A stretch of DNA of 50,794 nucleotides from Paracoccus hibiscisoli. GTDB lineage: Bacteria; Pseudomonadota; Alphaproteobacteria; Rhodobacterales; Rhodobacteraceae. The stretch lies in NCBI RefSeq assembly GCF_005048265.1, contig NZ_SUNH01000023.1, forward strand, positions 1 through 50,794, written 5' to 3'. The translations under genes and the position numbers were made by a program. This document shows positions 8,140 to 17,641 of this stretch, piece by piece. Each line of letters starts with the position of its first letter. The stretch's first letter is position 1. Under the pieces are notes generated by a model, which saw only the letters and a program-made list of their open reading frames with translations, was not told where the DNA came from and did no database searches.

Positions 8140-10343
8140 TGTCCGACGCCTCCTACGCCCCGCGCCTTGGCGTCTGCCCCGCCTGCGACGCAGCCCCCCT
8201 GGCGCAGCGCCTGGCCGACCGGGCCGAGGCGCTGGCCCCGAACCGCCTGATCCTGTCGCTGCCCGACGCGCATTGCGCCCTGTGCATCACCCAGATCGAA
8301 GGCGCGCTGATGGCCCATCCCGGCGTGCGCGCGGCCCGCGTGAACCTGACGCTGCGCCGCGTGACGGTGAACGCGCCGGGCCTGACCGCCGCCGACCTGG
8401 TGCCGGTGCTGGCCCGCGCGGGCCATCAGGCGCATGAGCTGGACCCCGACGCGCTGGCCCAATCGGCGGGCGACCGGGCCGGGCGCGACCTGCTGATGCG
8501 CATCGGCGTGTCAGGATTCGCGATGATGAACATCATGATCCTGTCGGTCGCCGTCTGGTCCGGGGCCGAGGCCGCGACCCGCGACCTGTTCCACTGGATC
8601 AGCGGCGCCATCGCGCTGCCCACGGTGGTCTTTGCGGGCCAGCCGTTCTTTGCCAGCGCGTGGCGGTCGCTGAAGGCGGGCAGGCTGGGGATGGATGTGC
8701 CGATCTCTCTGGCGCTGATCCTGGCCAGCGCGATCAGCGTGTTCGAGACCGCCCAGTCCGGCCATCACGCCTATTTCGACGCGGCGGTGATGCTGTGTTT
8801 CTTTCTGCTGGTCGGGCGCTATCTGGACCACCGCACCCGCGCCATCGCCCGCAGCGCCGCGGCCGAGCTGACCGCGCTGGAGGTGCCGCGCGCCACGCTG
8901 ATTTCGGGGGTGGTCGAACGCACCGTCCCCGTGGCCGACCTGCGCCCGGGCGATCTGATCCGCGTGCGTCCCGGCGGGCGCATCCCCGCCGACGGCACCG
9001 TGCTGGAGGGCCAGAGCGAGATCGACCGCGCCCTGCTGACCGGAGAGACGCTGCCCGTCGCGGCCGCCCCGGGCATGACCCTGTCAGCCGGAGAGGTGAA
9101 CCTGACCGGCCCCCTGGTCCTGCGCGTGACGGCGGCGGGACAGGACAGTTCGCTGGCCCGGCTGACCGCGCTGGTCGAGGCGGCCGAGAACGCGCGCGGC
9201 CGCTATACCTCGCTGGCGGAGCGTGCGGCGCGGGGCTATTCGCCGGCCGTGCATGTCCTGGCCTTCGGCAGTTTTCTGGGCTGGCTGTGGGCCACGGGCG
9301 ACGTGCGGCTGGCGGTGAACATCGCGGCGGCGGTGCTGATCATCACCTGTCCTTGCGCGCTTGGGCTGGCGGTGCCTGCGGTGGCGACCTCGGCCTCGGG
9401 GCGGCTGTTCCGGCGCGGCTTGCTGATCAAGGACGGCACCGCGCTGGAGCGTCTGGCCGAGGTGGATACCGTGGTCTTTGACAAGACCGGCACCCTGACG
9501 ATGGGGCAGCCGCGCCTGCTGGACCCCGATTCCATCCCCGCCGACCTGCGCCCGCTGGCCCATGCGCTGGCCCAGGGGTCCGCCCATCCGCTGTCCCGCG
9601 CGCTGGCCCAGGCCCTGGAGGGCACACCCCCGGCGGTGCTGGAGGCGCTGACCGAACATCCGGGCCGGGGCGTCTCGGCCCGCTGGCAGGGGCGCGACCT
9701 GCGGCTTGGGCGCGCGGAATGGCTGGGGGTCGCGGATGATCAGGACGCGGCCACCCTGTCCAGCTGGCTGTCGGTCGACGGACAGCCACCCCTGCGGCTG
9801 GATTTCACCGACAGCCTGCGCCCCGGCGCCGCCGATTGCGTGGCGCGGCTGCTGGCCGACGGGCGGCGGGTGATCCTGCTGTCGGGCGACCGCGCCGCCC
9901 CCGTGGCGGCGCTGGCCGCAAGCCTGGGCATCACAGAATGGCATGCGGGCATCGACCCGGTGGGCAAGGCCGATGCAGTCGCCGCCCAGGCCGATGCGGG
10001 GGCAAAGGTGCTGATGGTGGGCGACGGCCTTAACGACACGGCGGCCCTGGCGCGGGCGCATGTGTCGCTGTCGCCGGCCAGCGCGCTGGACGCGGCGCGG
10101 GTCGCCAGCGACATGGTCCTGACCGGCCACGACCTGGCCCCCGTGGCCGAGGCGCTGGTGATCGCGCGCCTTGCCACCCGCCGCATCCGCGAGAATTTCG
10201 CGATCTCGTTCGGCTATAACGTTGTTGCGGTGCCTTTTGCGATTCTGGGCATGGCGACGCCGCTGCTGGCCGCGCTGGCGATGTCGGTCAGTTCGATCAC
10301 CGTGACGCTGAACGCGTTGCGCCTGTCGGGAAAGGCCCGCTGA
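8139..10343 (+). CDS. ccoI: P1B-type copper ATPase for cbb3 oxidase assembly, CcoI
   Basis: A 734-aa heavy-metal P-type ATPase of the FixI/CopA2 type, which exports Cu+ for insertion into cbb3 oxidase. The N-terminus has an extra CPACD cysteine pair (about residue 10) and a heavy-metal-associated domain with HCALC (about residue 46). Transmembrane metal-site motif TCPCALG, phosphorylation motif DKTGTLT, SAHPLSRAL (HP motif) and hinge GDGLNDTAAL are all intact. Position between ccoH and ccoS supports CcoI rather than a general detoxifying CopA. Confidence 0.95.
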   Translation: MSDASYAPRLGVCPACDAAPLAQRLADRAEALAPNRLILSLPDAHCALCITQIEGALMAHPGVRAARVNLTLRRVTVNAPGLTAADLVPVLARAGHQAHELDPDALAQSAGDRAGRDLLMRIGVSGFAMMNIMILSVAVWSGAEAATRDLFHWISGAIALPTVVFAGQPFFASAWRSLKAGRLGMDVPISLALILASAISVFETAQSGHHAYFDAAVMLCFFLLVGRYLDHRTRAIARSAAAELTALEVPRATLISGVVERTVPVADLRPGDLIRVRPGGRIPADGTVLEGQSEIDRALLTGETLPVAAAPGMTLSAGEVNLTGPLVLRVTAAGQDSSLARLTALVEAAENARGRYTSLAERAARGYSPAVHVLAFGSFLGWLWATGDVRLAVNIAAAVLIITCPCALGLAVPAVATSASGRLFRRGLLIKDGTALERLAEVDTVVFDKTGTLTMGQPRLLDPDSIPADLRPLAHALAQGSAHPLSRALAQALEGTPPAVLEALTEHPGRGVSARWQGRDLRLGRAEWLGVADDQDAATLSSWLSVDGQPPLRLDFTDSLRPGAADCVARLLADGRRVILLSGDRAAPVAALAASLGITEWHAGIDPVGKADAVAAQADAGAKVLMVGDGLNDTAALARAHVSLSPASALDAARVASDMVLTGHDLAPVAEALVIARLATRRIRENFAISFGYNVVAVPFAILGMATPLLAALAMSVSSITVTLNALRLSGKAR

Positions 10344-10501
10344 TGGAGATTCTGGCCATCCTGATCCCGGTCTCCCTGGGGCTTGGCGCGGCGGGGCTGA
10401 TCGCCTTTGTCTGGGCGCTGCGCAACCGTCAGTTCGAGGACCCCAAGGGCGACGGCGAACGCATCCTGTCCGACCGGTGGGACGATCACCCGCCCCCGTG
10501 A
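10343..10501 (+). CDS. ccoS: cbb3 oxidase maturation protein CcoS
   Basis: A 52-aa single-pass membrane protein starting MEILAILIPVSLGLGAAGL, with the family signature FVWALRNRQFEDPKGD right after the helix and a short Asp/Pro tail. CcoS is required for cofactor (heme, Cu) insertion into CcoN in Rhodobacter. The ATG overlaps the ccoI stop (TGATG). Its 3' end overlaps the convergent hisG by 16 bp. It is easy to miss because of its size; the motif and operon position make it secure. Confidence 0.93.
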   Translation: MEILAILIPVSLGLGAAGLIAFVWALRNRQFEDPKGDGERILSDRWDDHPPP

Positions 10502-11172
10502 AGCCCCAGCCGCGCGGTCAGGGCCGCCATCGCCGGTCCCATCGCCGCGCGGTTCGCGAACAGCGTCGCCTGCGACCGCAGGATCGGCGCCTCGTCCAGG
10601 ATGCGCAGGTTGTTGGCGCGCAGCGTCTCGCCCGATGAGGTGATGTCGGCGATGGCCTCGGCGGTCAGGTTGGCGACCGTGCCCTCGGTCGCGCCCTGGC
10701 TGTCGACCAGCTGGTAATCCGCGACCTCATGGGTGGCCAGCCAGGCCCGCACCAGGCGGTGATACTTCGTGGCGATGCGCAGGCGGAACCCGTGTTCGGC
10801 GCGGAAATCGCGGGCGATGGCTGCGAAATCGTCCAGGGTCGCGCAATCGCGCCAACAGTCCGGCACGGCCAGGATCAGGTCGGCATGCCCGAACCCCATC
10901 GGCGCCAGCTCGACCAGGTCGGACGACCAGCCGGCCAGCTTTTCGCGCACCAGATCGGTGCCGGTCACGCCCAGCTCTATCCGGCCCGCGGCCAGCTCTC
11001 GCGGGATCTCTCCGGCCGACAGCAGGACCAGCGACATGCCGTCCACGCCCTCGACCCGGCCCGCATATTCGCGGTCCGATCCGGCCCGCGACAGGCGCAC
11101 GCCCCGGTCCGCGAACCAGTCGAACGTCTGCTCCATCAGCCGCCCCTTGGACGGCACGCCCAGCCTGATCAT
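10486..11172 (-). CDS. hisG: ATP phosphoribosyltransferase, short form
   Basis: Catalyses the first step of histidine synthesis, ATP + PRPP to phosphoribosyl-ATP. At 228 aa it is the short HisG, lacking the C-terminal regulatory domain. Family motifs include [14 protein letters not shown] at the start, GVTGTDLVRE, and DSQGATEGTVANLTAEAIADIT for PRPP binding. Short HisG works only with HisZ, which is encoded directly upstream and overlaps by 4 bp. The 3' end overlaps ccoS on the other strand. Confidence 0.93.
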   Translation of the reverse strand: MIRLGVPSKGRLMEQTFDWFADRGVRLSRAGSDREYAGRVEGVDGMSLVLLSAGEIPRELAAGRIELGVTGTDLVREKLAGWSSDLVELAPMGFGHADLILAVPDCWRDCATLDDFAAIARDFRAEHGFRLRIATKYHRLVRAWLATHEVADYQLVDSQGATEGTVANLTAEAIADITSSGETLRANNLRILDEAPILRSQATLFANRAAMGPAMAALTARLGLHGGG

Positions 11173-12230
11173 GCCTGCGTCTCCAGTTCGGCCACCAGGC
11201 CGGGGCGGATGATACCGCCCACCGCCGGGATCTCGCGTCCGCGCCCCAGCACGCGGGTCAGCGCGTCATAGCGCCCCCCCGACGCGACCGGAGGCCAGCC
11301 CGCCCGCCCCGCCACAAAGCTGAAGGTGAAGCCGTCATAATATTCCAGCGTCGTGCGCCCGTGGCTGGCATCAAAGATCACCGCCGACAGGTCGATCCCG
11401 CGTGCCGCGATGGCGTCCAGCCGCGCGCGGATGCGCGTGACGGCAGGCGCGATCGCCGGCATGTCGCGGGCCAGATCGGTCAGCGCGGCCAGCGCGTCGG
11501 GGGCGGGCGCGCGCAGGGTGAACAGCCGGTCCAGCCGCTCGGTCCAGACCCGGGACAGGGGCGGGACGGCGGCGTCCGATTGCAGGCGGGCGATGCGGCG
11601 GATCATCTCGTCCTCGGTCCGCATTCCGGCCCAGGCTGCGGCGGGCTCCGGGAAATCGCGCGCCACGGCGGGGGTCGAGAACCGCGCCAGCAGCCGCGCG
11701 AACCGCCCCGGCCGCCAGATGTGGTGCATCAGCGCCACCGCCCGCGCCTGCGTCAGCGGCAGGCCGCGCACCGCGTCCAGCAGCAGCCCCATGTCGCCGA
11801 TCTGCGCCGTCAGCGACAGCGGCGCCAGCGCGTCGTGGAACAGCGCAAAGACCTCGGCATCGGCCTGCGGGTCGCGGGTGAACAGCTCGAACCCGCATTG
11901 CAGGTATTCGTTGTCGCGCGGCGCGGCGGGGCGGGTGTCGCCCATGTCCTGCTTGCGAAACACCTCGCCCAGATAGCAATAGCGGGCGGGGTCGGCGCCG
12001 TTCTGCATATGCGCGCGCACCACCGGCACGGTGAAATCCGGGCGCAGCATCATCTCTCCGCGGATCGGGTCCTGCGTGACATAGGCGCGGGCGCGGATAT
12101 CCTCTCCGTACAGGTCCAGCAGGTCGCCCGCGGGCAGCAGGATGTCGGGCGCGATCTCCTCGGCGCCCGCGTCGCGGAACCGGGCCAGGAACCGCTGGCC
12201 CACCGACTGCTTGGCCTGCTTGGGGATCAT
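11169..12230 (-). CDS. hisZ: ATP phosphoribosyltransferase regulatory subunit HisZ
   Basis: A HisRS-like paralogue without aminoacylation activity that forms the hetero-octamer with short HisG and carries histidine feedback. It is 353 aa from ATG 12230 ([12 protein letters not shown]). Class II synthetase core remnants are visible ([23 protein letters not shown], and [12 protein letters not shown]). The start was chosen because it overlaps the hisS stop (ATGA); a longer frame to 12302 would run inside hisS. The gene order hisS-hisZ-hisG suggests one operon coupling tRNA charging and histidine synthesis. Confidence 0.92.
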   Translation of the reverse strand: MIPKQAKQSVGQRFLARFRDAGAEEIAPDILLPAGDLLDLYGEDIRARAYVTQDPIRGEMMLRPDFTVPVVRAHMQNGADPARYCYLGEVFRKQDMGDTRPAAPRDNEYLQCGFELFTRDPQADAEVFALFHDALAPLSLTAQIGDMGLLLDAVRGLPLTQARAVALMHHIWRPGRFARLLARFSTPAVARDFPEPAAAWAGMRTEDEMIRRIARLQSDAAVPPLSRVWTERLDRLFTLRAPAPDALAALTDLARDMPAIAPAVTRIRARLDAIAARGIDLSAVIFDASHGRTTLEYYDGFTFSFVAGRAGWPPVASGGRYDALTRVLGRGREIPAVGGIIRPGLVAELETQA

Positions 12231-13708
12231 GACAGGATGCGCCGCACTTCGGCGACCAGATCGGCGCGGGCGACTTCGGTCTGGGCGGGCTGCGATTTCC
12301 ATTCCTCGACCGAGGCCTCGGCCGCGATCCTGGCGCCCAAAATCAGGTCCTTGACCTGCACGACGCCGCGCTGCGCCTCGTCCGTGCCCTGGATGATCGC
12401 CACGGGCGCGCCGCGCTTGTCCGCGTATTTCAGCTGGTTGCCGAAACCCTTGGGGTTGCCCAGATAGACCTCGGCCCGGATACCCGCGGCGCGCAGGTCG
12501 GCGGCCATGGCCTGGTATTCCGCCATCCGGTCGCGGTCCATCACGGTCACCACGACCGGGCCTGTCGCATCCGAACCGCCCAGGCCCTTGGCGCGCAAGG
12601 CGGCCAGCAGACGGTCCACGCCGATGCTGACGCCCGTGGCGGGAACCTTCTGGCCGGTGAAGCGCTCGACCAGCCCGTCATAGCGCCCGCCGCCCGCGAC
12701 CGATCCGAACTGCCGCTTGCGGCCCTTCTCGTCCAAAATCTCAAAGGTCAGCTCGGCCTCGAAGACCGGGCCGGTGTAATAACCCAGTCCACGCACGACC
12801 GCCGGGTCGATGACGGCGCGATCCTCGGCCACGCCCATCGCGGCCAGCATCGCGGCGATCTGGCGCAACTCGTCCACGCCCTCGGCGCCCACGACCGATC
12901 CGCCGACCGCCGCCGCCAGATTGTCCAGGGTCGCGGCATTATCCGCGCCCTTGGAGGTCAGAAAGGCCAGCACCGGCTCGGCCTGCGCGGGCGAGAGGCC
13001 GACGCCCTCGATCCGCGCGCCGCTGTCGTCCAGGCGGCCCGTGGTCAGCAGGGACAGCACGCCGTCGCGGCCGACCTTGTCGAACTTGTCGATCTGGCGC
13101 AGCACGTCCTCGGCCTGATCCTCGCGGACCTCGGCCGCCTCCAGCACGCCGTTCAGCACCTTGCGGTTGTTGATCCGCACCAGATAGTCGCCGCGCGCGA
13201 TGCCCACTGCCTCCAGCGCATCGGCCAGCATGCCGCAGATCTCGGCATCCGCCGCGACCGAGGCCGACCCCACCGTATCCGCATCGCACTGATAGAACTG
13301 CCGGAACCGCCCCGGACCCGGCTTTTCGTTGCGCCAGACCGGCCCCATCGCATAGCGCCGGTAGGGGCTGGGCAGGTCGTTGCGATACTGCGCCGCCACG
13401 CGCGCCAAGGGCGCGGTCAGATCATAGCGCAGCGCCAGCCAGTCGCCCGCGGTGCCGCCACCCGGGACCGCCTCCTCCTGCCAGGCAAAGACGCCGGCAT
13501 TGGGTCGGTCCACATCGGGCAGGAACTTGCCCAGGGCCTCGACCGTCTCGACGGCGCTGGTTTCCAGCGGATCGAAACCATGGCGGTGATAAACCGCGGC
13601 GATGCGGTCCAGCATGTCGCGCCGTTCGGTCACGTCGGCGCCGAAATAATCGCGGAATCCCTTGGGCGTCTCGGCCTTGGGACGGGGCTGCTTCTTGTCT
13701 TTTGCCAT
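12227..13708 (-). CDS. hisS: histidyl-tRNA synthetase
   Basis: A class II synthetase charging tRNA-His, 493 aa. Motif 1 lies in [13 protein letters not shown]..., motif 2 reads [14 protein letters not shown], and motif 3 is [13 protein letters not shown]. The two HisRS blocks, [12 protein letters not shown] and [14 protein letters not shown], are present. The [11 protein letters not shown] variant differs from the bacterial textbook form and resembles the divergent HisRS of many alphaproteobacteria whose tRNA-His lacks G-1; that link is inference. The ATG at 13708 ([11 protein letters not shown]) was chosen; an upstream GTG/ATG run to 13774 would overlap the divergent slyX start. Confidence 0.94.
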   Translation of the reverse strand: MAKDKKQPRPKAETPKGFRDYFGADVTERRDMLDRIAAVYHRHGFDPLETSAVETVEALGKFLPDVDRPNAGVFAWQEEAVPGGGTAGDWLALRYDLTAPLARVAAQYRNDLPSPYRRYAMGPVWRNEKPGPGRFRQFYQCDADTVGSASVAADAEICGMLADALEAVGIARGDYLVRINNRKVLNGVLEAAEVREDQAEDVLRQIDKFDKVGRDGVLSLLTTGRLDDSGARIEGVGLSPAQAEPVLAFLTSKGADNAATLDNLAAAVGGSVVGAEGVDELRQIAAMLAAMGVAEDRAVIDPAVVRGLGYYTGPVFEAELTFEILDEKGRKRQFGSVAGGGRYDGLVERFTGQKVPATGVSIGVDRLLAALRAKGLGGSDATGPVVVTVMDRDRMAEYQAMAADLRAAGIRAEVYLGNPKGFGNQLKYADKRGAPVAIIQGTDEAQRGVVQVKDLILGARIAAEASVEEWKSQPAQTEVARADLVAEVRRILS

Positions 13709-13766
13709 GGTATCAGTCGCCTTTTCGGGCCCATCTTCAGGCGCCGCTCTAACGGAAGGTGACGAC

Positions 13767-13985
13767 ATGGACAAGGATCAGGAAAACCGCCTGCATCAGC
13801 TGGAGGAGGCGCTGGCCCATCTGACCCGCCTGACCGAGGACCTGTCCGAGGTCATCGCCCGCCAGGACCGCGACCTGAGCCGCCTGACCGCCCGCGTCGA
13901 CCGCCTGACCCAGGCCGAGGCCGAACGCCAGGCCGACGCCCCCGGCAGCATCGCCCTGGCAGACCAGCGCCCGCCCCATTGGTAA
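13767..13985 (+). CDS. slyX: SlyX family protein
   Basis: A 72-aa acidic coiled-coil protein ([19 protein letters not shown]...), with heptad-like Leu spacing through residues 8-55 and the SlyX-type C-terminal LADQRPPHW ending. Function of the family is unknown. GGAAGGTGA lies just before the ATG. It is divergent from hisS with 58 bp between starts, which must hold both promoters. Confidence 0.85.
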   Translation: MDKDQENRLHQLEEALAHLTRLTEDLSEVIARQDRDLSRLTARVDRLTQAEAERQADAPGSIALADQRPPHW

Positions 13986-13994
13986 CGAACCTGT

Positions 13995-14042
13995 CTTCTT
14001 CATGAAAATATCCTCTGGGGGTCCGGGGGGCGAAGCGCCCCC
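13995..14042 (+). terminator. intergenic repeat module A with terminator hairpin (copy 1)
   Basis: CTTCTTCATGAAAATATCC at 13995-14013 is followed by a hairpin GGGGGCG / CGCCCCC (14026-14042, loop AAG) after the slyX stop. The same module with one mismatch recurs at 21458-21516 after aroA. Similar blocks are familiar from intergenic regions of Rhodobacterales genomes. It probably acts as a transcription terminator. Confidence 0.65.
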
Positions 14043-14145
14043 GGCCACCGCCCCCGGCAAGGTCCTGACAAAGCGGCTTTCCCCGCCCCCCGCGATGCGC
14101 TAATGCCGGGGCGAAAAGAGTTTCGGACAACGAAAAGGATCGCTC

Positions 14146-15438
14146 ATGGCCAATGTTGTGGTTGTCGGAGCCCAGTGGGGCGACGAAGGCAAGGGCAAGA
14201 TCGTCGACTGGCTGTCGGAACGCGCCGACGTCATCGCGCGCTTTCAGGGCGGTCACAATGCCGGCCACACGCTGGTGATCGACGGCAAGGTGTTCAAGCT
14301 GTCGCTGCTGCCCTCGGGGATCGTGCGCGAGGACAAGCTGGCCGTGATCGGCAATGGCGTGGTCCTGGACCCCTGGTCGCTGTTCTCGGAAATCGACAAG
14401 CTGGCCGGGCAGGGGGTCGCCATCTCGACTGCGAACCTGATGATCGCTGAGAACACGCCGCTGATCCTGCCGCTGCACCAGGACCTGGACAAGCTGCGCG
14501 AGGAAGCCGCCGGCAAGGCCAAGATCGGAACCACCGGTCGCGGCATCGGCCCGGCCTATGAGGACAAGGTCGGACGCCGGTCGATCCGCGTGGCCGATCT
14601 GGGCGACGAAGAGACCCTGGACGCGCGCCTGGACCGCCTGCTGGCCCATCACGACGCGCTGCGCGCCGGTCTGGGCGCCACGCCCATCGACCGCGCCGAT
14701 CTCAAGGCCCGCCTGATGGAGATCGCGCCCAAGCTGCTGCCCTATGCCCAGCCCGTCTGGAAGATCATGGGCGACGCCCGCAAGGCCGGAAAGCGCATCC
14801 TGTTCGAGGGCGCGCAGGGTTCGCTGCTGGACATCGATTTCGGCACCTATCCTTACGTGACCTCGTCCACGACGACCTCGGGGGCTGCGGCCAGCGGCAC
14901 CGGGATGGGGCCGGGCGCGATCGGGTTCGTGCTGGGCATCGTCAAGGCCTATACCACCCGCGTGGGCGAAGGCCCATTCCCGACCGAGCTGGACGATGCG
15001 GACGGCCAGCGCCTTGGAGAGCGGGGCCACGAATTCGGCACCGTCACGGGCCGCAAGCGGCGCTGCGGCTGGTTCGACGCAGTTCTGGTGCGCCAGACCT
15101 GCGCGATCAGCGGCGTCAACGGCATCGCGCTGACCAAGCTGGACGTGCTGGATGGGTTCGACACGCTGAAGATCTGCACGGGTTATGAGATCGACGGGGT
15201 GAAATACGACTATCTGCCGACCGCCGCCGCGCTGCAGGCCAAAGTCACGCCGATCTATGAGGAAATGGACGGCTGGCACGAATCGACGGCCGGCGCGCGC
15301 AGCTGGGCCGACCTGCCGGCGGCGGCGATCAAGTATGTGCGCCGCGTCGAGGAGCTGATCCAGTGCCCGGTCGCCATGCTGTCCACCAGCCCGGAACGCG
15401 ATGACACGATCCTGGTGACCGACCCCTTTGCCGACTGA
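14146..15438 (+). CDS. purA: adenylosuccinate synthetase
   Basis: Converts IMP + Asp + GTP to adenylosuccinate, the committed step to AMP. It is 430 aa, the usual length. The N-terminal signature [19 protein letters not shown], the IMP/Mg loop [24 protein letters not shown] and the GTP-binding LTKLDVLDG are intact. The ATG is preceded by an AAAGGA-like ribosome site. It appears monocistronic, with terminator modules on both sides. Confidence 0.97.
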   Translation: MANVVVVGAQWGDEGKGKIVDWLSERADVIARFQGGHNAGHTLVIDGKVFKLSLLPSGIVREDKLAVIGNGVVLDPWSLFSEIDKLAGQGVAISTANLMIAENTPLILPLHQDLDKLREEAAGKAKIGTTGRGIGPAYEDKVGRRSIRVADLGDEETLDARLDRLLAHHDALRAGLGATPIDRADLKARLMEIAPKLLPYAQPVWKIMGDARKAGKRILFEGAQGSLLDIDFGTYPYVTSSTTTSGAAASGTGMGPGAIGFVLGIVKAYTTRVGEGPFPTELDDADGQRLGERGHEFGTVTGRKRRCGWFDAVLVRQTCAISGVNGIALTKLDVLDGFDTLKICTGYEIDGVKYDYLPTAAALQAKVTPIYEEMDGWHESTAGARSWADLPAAAIKYVRRVEELIQCPVAMLSTSPERDDTILVTDPFAD

Positions 15439-15478
15439 TTGCGTCCCGCGACGTGCCGGGGGACATCCTGTCCCCCGG
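15439..15478 (+). terminator. intergenic repeat module B with terminator hairpin (copy 1)
   Basis: TTGCGTCCCGCGACG (15439-15453) directly follows the purA stop and leads into a perfect 10-bp stem CCGGGGGACA / TGTCCCCCGG (15456-15478, 3-nt loop). The same 15-nt leader is found at 17585-17599 after ispG. The structure and its place at the 3' end of purA indicate a terminator. Confidence 0.65.
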
Positions 15479-15525
15479 ACCCCCTTGGGCCGCGTCTTGC
15501 CCCCTGGATGAAGGACATTGGCGAC

Positions 15526-15735
15526 ATGGAACTGAAGACCCGCAAGAGGCTGTCGATCCTGATTCTGGTCGTCCTGATGCCCCTTTACGTCATTGTCGCG
15601 GTGTCGCTGATGAACTGGCTGGACGGACGCTTCGGGCGCCAGCCGATCTGGGTCGAGCTGCTGATCTACATCGTCCTGGGCATCCTGTGGACCTTGCCGT
15701 TCAAGCGGGTCTTTCGGGGCGTCGGCAAGGGCTGA
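15526..15735 (+). CDS. DUF2842 family small membrane protein
   Basis: A 69-aa protein with two hydrophobic helices (LSILILVVLMPLYVIVAVSL and VELLIYIVLGILWTLPF) joined by a short polar loop with the conserved-looking WLDGRFGRQPIW. The family is restricted to alphaproteobacteria and has no known function. AAGGACA lies 9 bases before the ATG at 15526; another ATG at 15508 is possible. It overlaps thiN by one base (TGATG), so the two are co-translated. Confidence 0.75.
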   Translation: MELKTRKRLSILILVVLMPLYVIVAVSLMNWLDGRFGRQPIWVELLIYIVLGILWTLPFKRVFRGVGKG

Positions 15736-16391
15736 TGCCCGACCGCACCATCCGCCACGACCGGGGCGTCACCGTGATCGGCGGTGGCGCGGTCACGCCT
15801 GACGACCTGGATCAGGCGCTGGCGGTGGCGCCGGTGCTGGTCGCGGCCGATGGCGGGGCAGACCGGGCGCTGTCCCTGGGGCAGCCGCCCGACTGGGTGA
15901 TCGGCGATCTGGACAGCATCTCGGCCCCCGCGCGGCGGCTGATCCCGGCCGAGCGGGTCCTGGAGGTGTCCGAACAGGACAGCACCGATTTCGCGAAATG
16001 CCTGAGGCGGATCGACGCACCGCTGGTCATGGCGGTGGGGTTCGCCGGGTTGCGGCTGGACCATACGCTGGCGGCCCTGACCGTGATGGTCGCTCCGGGC
16101 CTGCCGCGGGTGGTCATGCTGGCGCCCGACGACGTGGTGATGGTCTGCCCGCCGCGCCTGACGCTGCCGTTGATGCCGGGGACGCGGGTCTCGCTGTATC
16201 CGATGGGGCCGACGCGCGGCACCAGCCAGGGTTTGGAATGGCCCATCGACGGCATCCTGTTTGCGCCGGGGGGGCGGGTCGGCACGTCGAACCGCGCCAC
16301 CGGGCTGGTCAGCCTGCGGATGGAGGGGCCGATGCTGGTCATGCTGCCGCGGTCCTGCCTGGGGACGGTGCTGACGGCGCTGGCGCGCTGA
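15735..16391 (+). CDS. thiN: thiamine pyrophosphokinase
   Basis: Converts thiamine to thiamine diphosphate with ATP. It is 218 aa. The family features are VLVAADGGADRAL, DWVIGDLDSIS (Asp residues for Mg2+), EQDSTDFAKCL and GLRLDHTLAAL. The C-terminal thiamine-binding part shows LEWPIDGILFAPGG and GTSNRATG. No TPP riboswitch is visible upstream, where the gene is coupled to the DUF2842 gene. The name thiN is used for this single-domain type; some annotations say tpk. Confidence 0.9.
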   Translation: MPDRTIRHDRGVTVIGGGAVTPDDLDQALAVAPVLVAADGGADRALSLGQPPDWVIGDLDSISAPARRLIPAERVLEVSEQDSTDFAKCLRRIDAPLVMAVGFAGLRLDHTLAALTVMVAPGLPRVVMLAPDDVVMVCPPRLTLPLMPGTRVSLYPMGPTRGTSQGLEWPIDGILFAPGGRVGTSNRATGLVSLRMEGPMLVMLPRSCLGTVLTALAR

Positions 16392-16451
16392 GGGGCGGTT
16401 GTCGCGGGGCCTGCGATGGCTTATCTGATGGTCGAACCCCGGAGGCTGTCC

Positions 16452-17582
16452 ATGTCGCTGAACCCGATCCGTCCCTGGCGCAACATCGAGCGCCGCAAGT
16501 CGCGCCAGATCATGGTGGGTAATGTTCCCGTCGGCGGCGACGCGCCCATCAGCGTGCAGACCATGACCAACACCAACGGCCATGACGTCCGCGCCACGCT
16601 GGAGCAGGTGATCGCCTGCGCCGAGGCCGGTGCCGATATCGTCCGCATCAGCGCCCCCGATCAGGAGACGACGCGGGCGCTGCGCGAGATCTGTCGCGAG
16701 AGCCCGGTGCCGATCGTGGCGGACATCCACTTCCACTACAAGCGCGCCATCGAGGCCGCCGAGGCGGGCGCCGCCTGCCTGCGCATCAACCCCGGCAATA
16801 TCGGCGACGAGAGCCGCGTGCGCGAGGTCATCAAGGCGGCCAAGGACCACGGCTGTTCGATCCGCATCGGCGTGAATGCCGGGTCGCTGGAGCGGCATCT
16901 GCTGGAGAAATACGGCGAGCCCTGCCCAGATGCGATGGTCGAGAGCGGTCTGGACCACATCAAGATCCTGCAGGACAACGATTTCCACGAGTTCAAGATC
17001 AGCGTGAAGGCCAGCGACGTGTTCTTGTCGGCGGCGGCCTATCAGCAGTTGTCCGAGGCGACCGATGCGCCGATCCATCTGGGCATCACCGAGGCGGGCG
17101 GCTTTGTCGGCGGCACGGTTAAGTCGGCTGTGGGTCTGGGCAACCTGCTGTGGATGGGCATCGGCGACACGATCCGTGTCAGCCTGTCGGCCGATCCGGT
17201 GCAGGAGGTCAAGGTCGGCTTCGAGATCCTGAAATCGCTTGGGCTGCGGACCCGCGGCGTGCAGATCATCAGCTGTCCCAGCTGCGCGCGGCAGGGGTTC
17301 GACGTGATCCGCACCGTCGAGGCGCTGGAGCAGCGGCTGGAGCATATCAAGACGCCGATGTCGCTGTCGATCATCGGCTGCGTGGTGAACGGGCCGGGCG
17401 AGGCGCTGATGACCGATCTGGGCTTCACCGGCGGCGGCGCGGGGTCCGGCATGGTCTATATGGCGGGCAAGCAGAGCCACAAGCTGTCAAACGACCAGAT
17501 GGTCGATCACATCGTGGAACTGGTCGAGCAACGCGCGCAGGTTCTGGAAGCCGAGGCGCGCGCTGCGGAAGCCGCCGAGTAG
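16452..17582 (+). CDS. ispG: (E)-4-hydroxy-3-methylbut-2-enyl-diphosphate synthase
   Basis: The 4Fe-4S enzyme that makes HMBPP from MEcPP in the MEP isoprenoid pathway, 376 aa from ATG 16452. The N-terminal TIM barrel starts [16 protein letters not shown] and has [13 protein letters not shown]. The cluster ligands are [13 protein letters not shown] and [11 protein letters not shown] near the C-terminus. GGAGG (16441-16445) sits 6 bases before the chosen ATG, so the upstream ATG at 16416 is less likely. It is followed by repeat module B. Confidence 0.96.
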   Translation: MSLNPIRPWRNIERRKSRQIMVGNVPVGGDAPISVQTMTNTNGHDVRATLEQVIACAEAGADIVRISAPDQETTRALREICRESPVPIVADIHFHYKRAIEAAEAGAACLRINPGNIGDESRVREVIKAAKDHGCSIRIGVNAGSLERHLLEKYGEPCPDAMVESGLDHIKILQDNDFHEFKISVKASDVFLSAAAYQQLSEATDAPIHLGITEAGGFVGGTVKSAVGLGNLLWMGIGDTIRVSLSADPVQEVKVGFEILKSLGLRTRGVQIISCPSCARQGFDVIRTVEALEQRLEHIKTPMSLSIIGCVVNGPGEALMTDLGFTGGGAGSGMVYMAGKQSHKLSNDQMVDHIVELVEQRAQVLEAEARAAEAAE

Positions 17583-17584
17583 GC

Positions 17585-17620
17585 TTGCGTCCCGCGACGG
17601 CCGGGGGCGCTCGCGCCCCC
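17585..17620 (+). terminator. intergenic repeat module B with terminator hairpin (copy 2)
   Basis: The 15-nt leader TTGCGTCCCGCGACG (17585-17599) is identical to the one after purA. It is followed by a perfect 8-bp stem GGGGGCGC / GCGCCCCC with a TC loop (17603-17620). It lies between the convergent ends of ispG and moaA and probably serves both. Confidence 0.65.
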
Positions 17621-17641
17621 CAGACCCCCCGCCCGGCGCGG

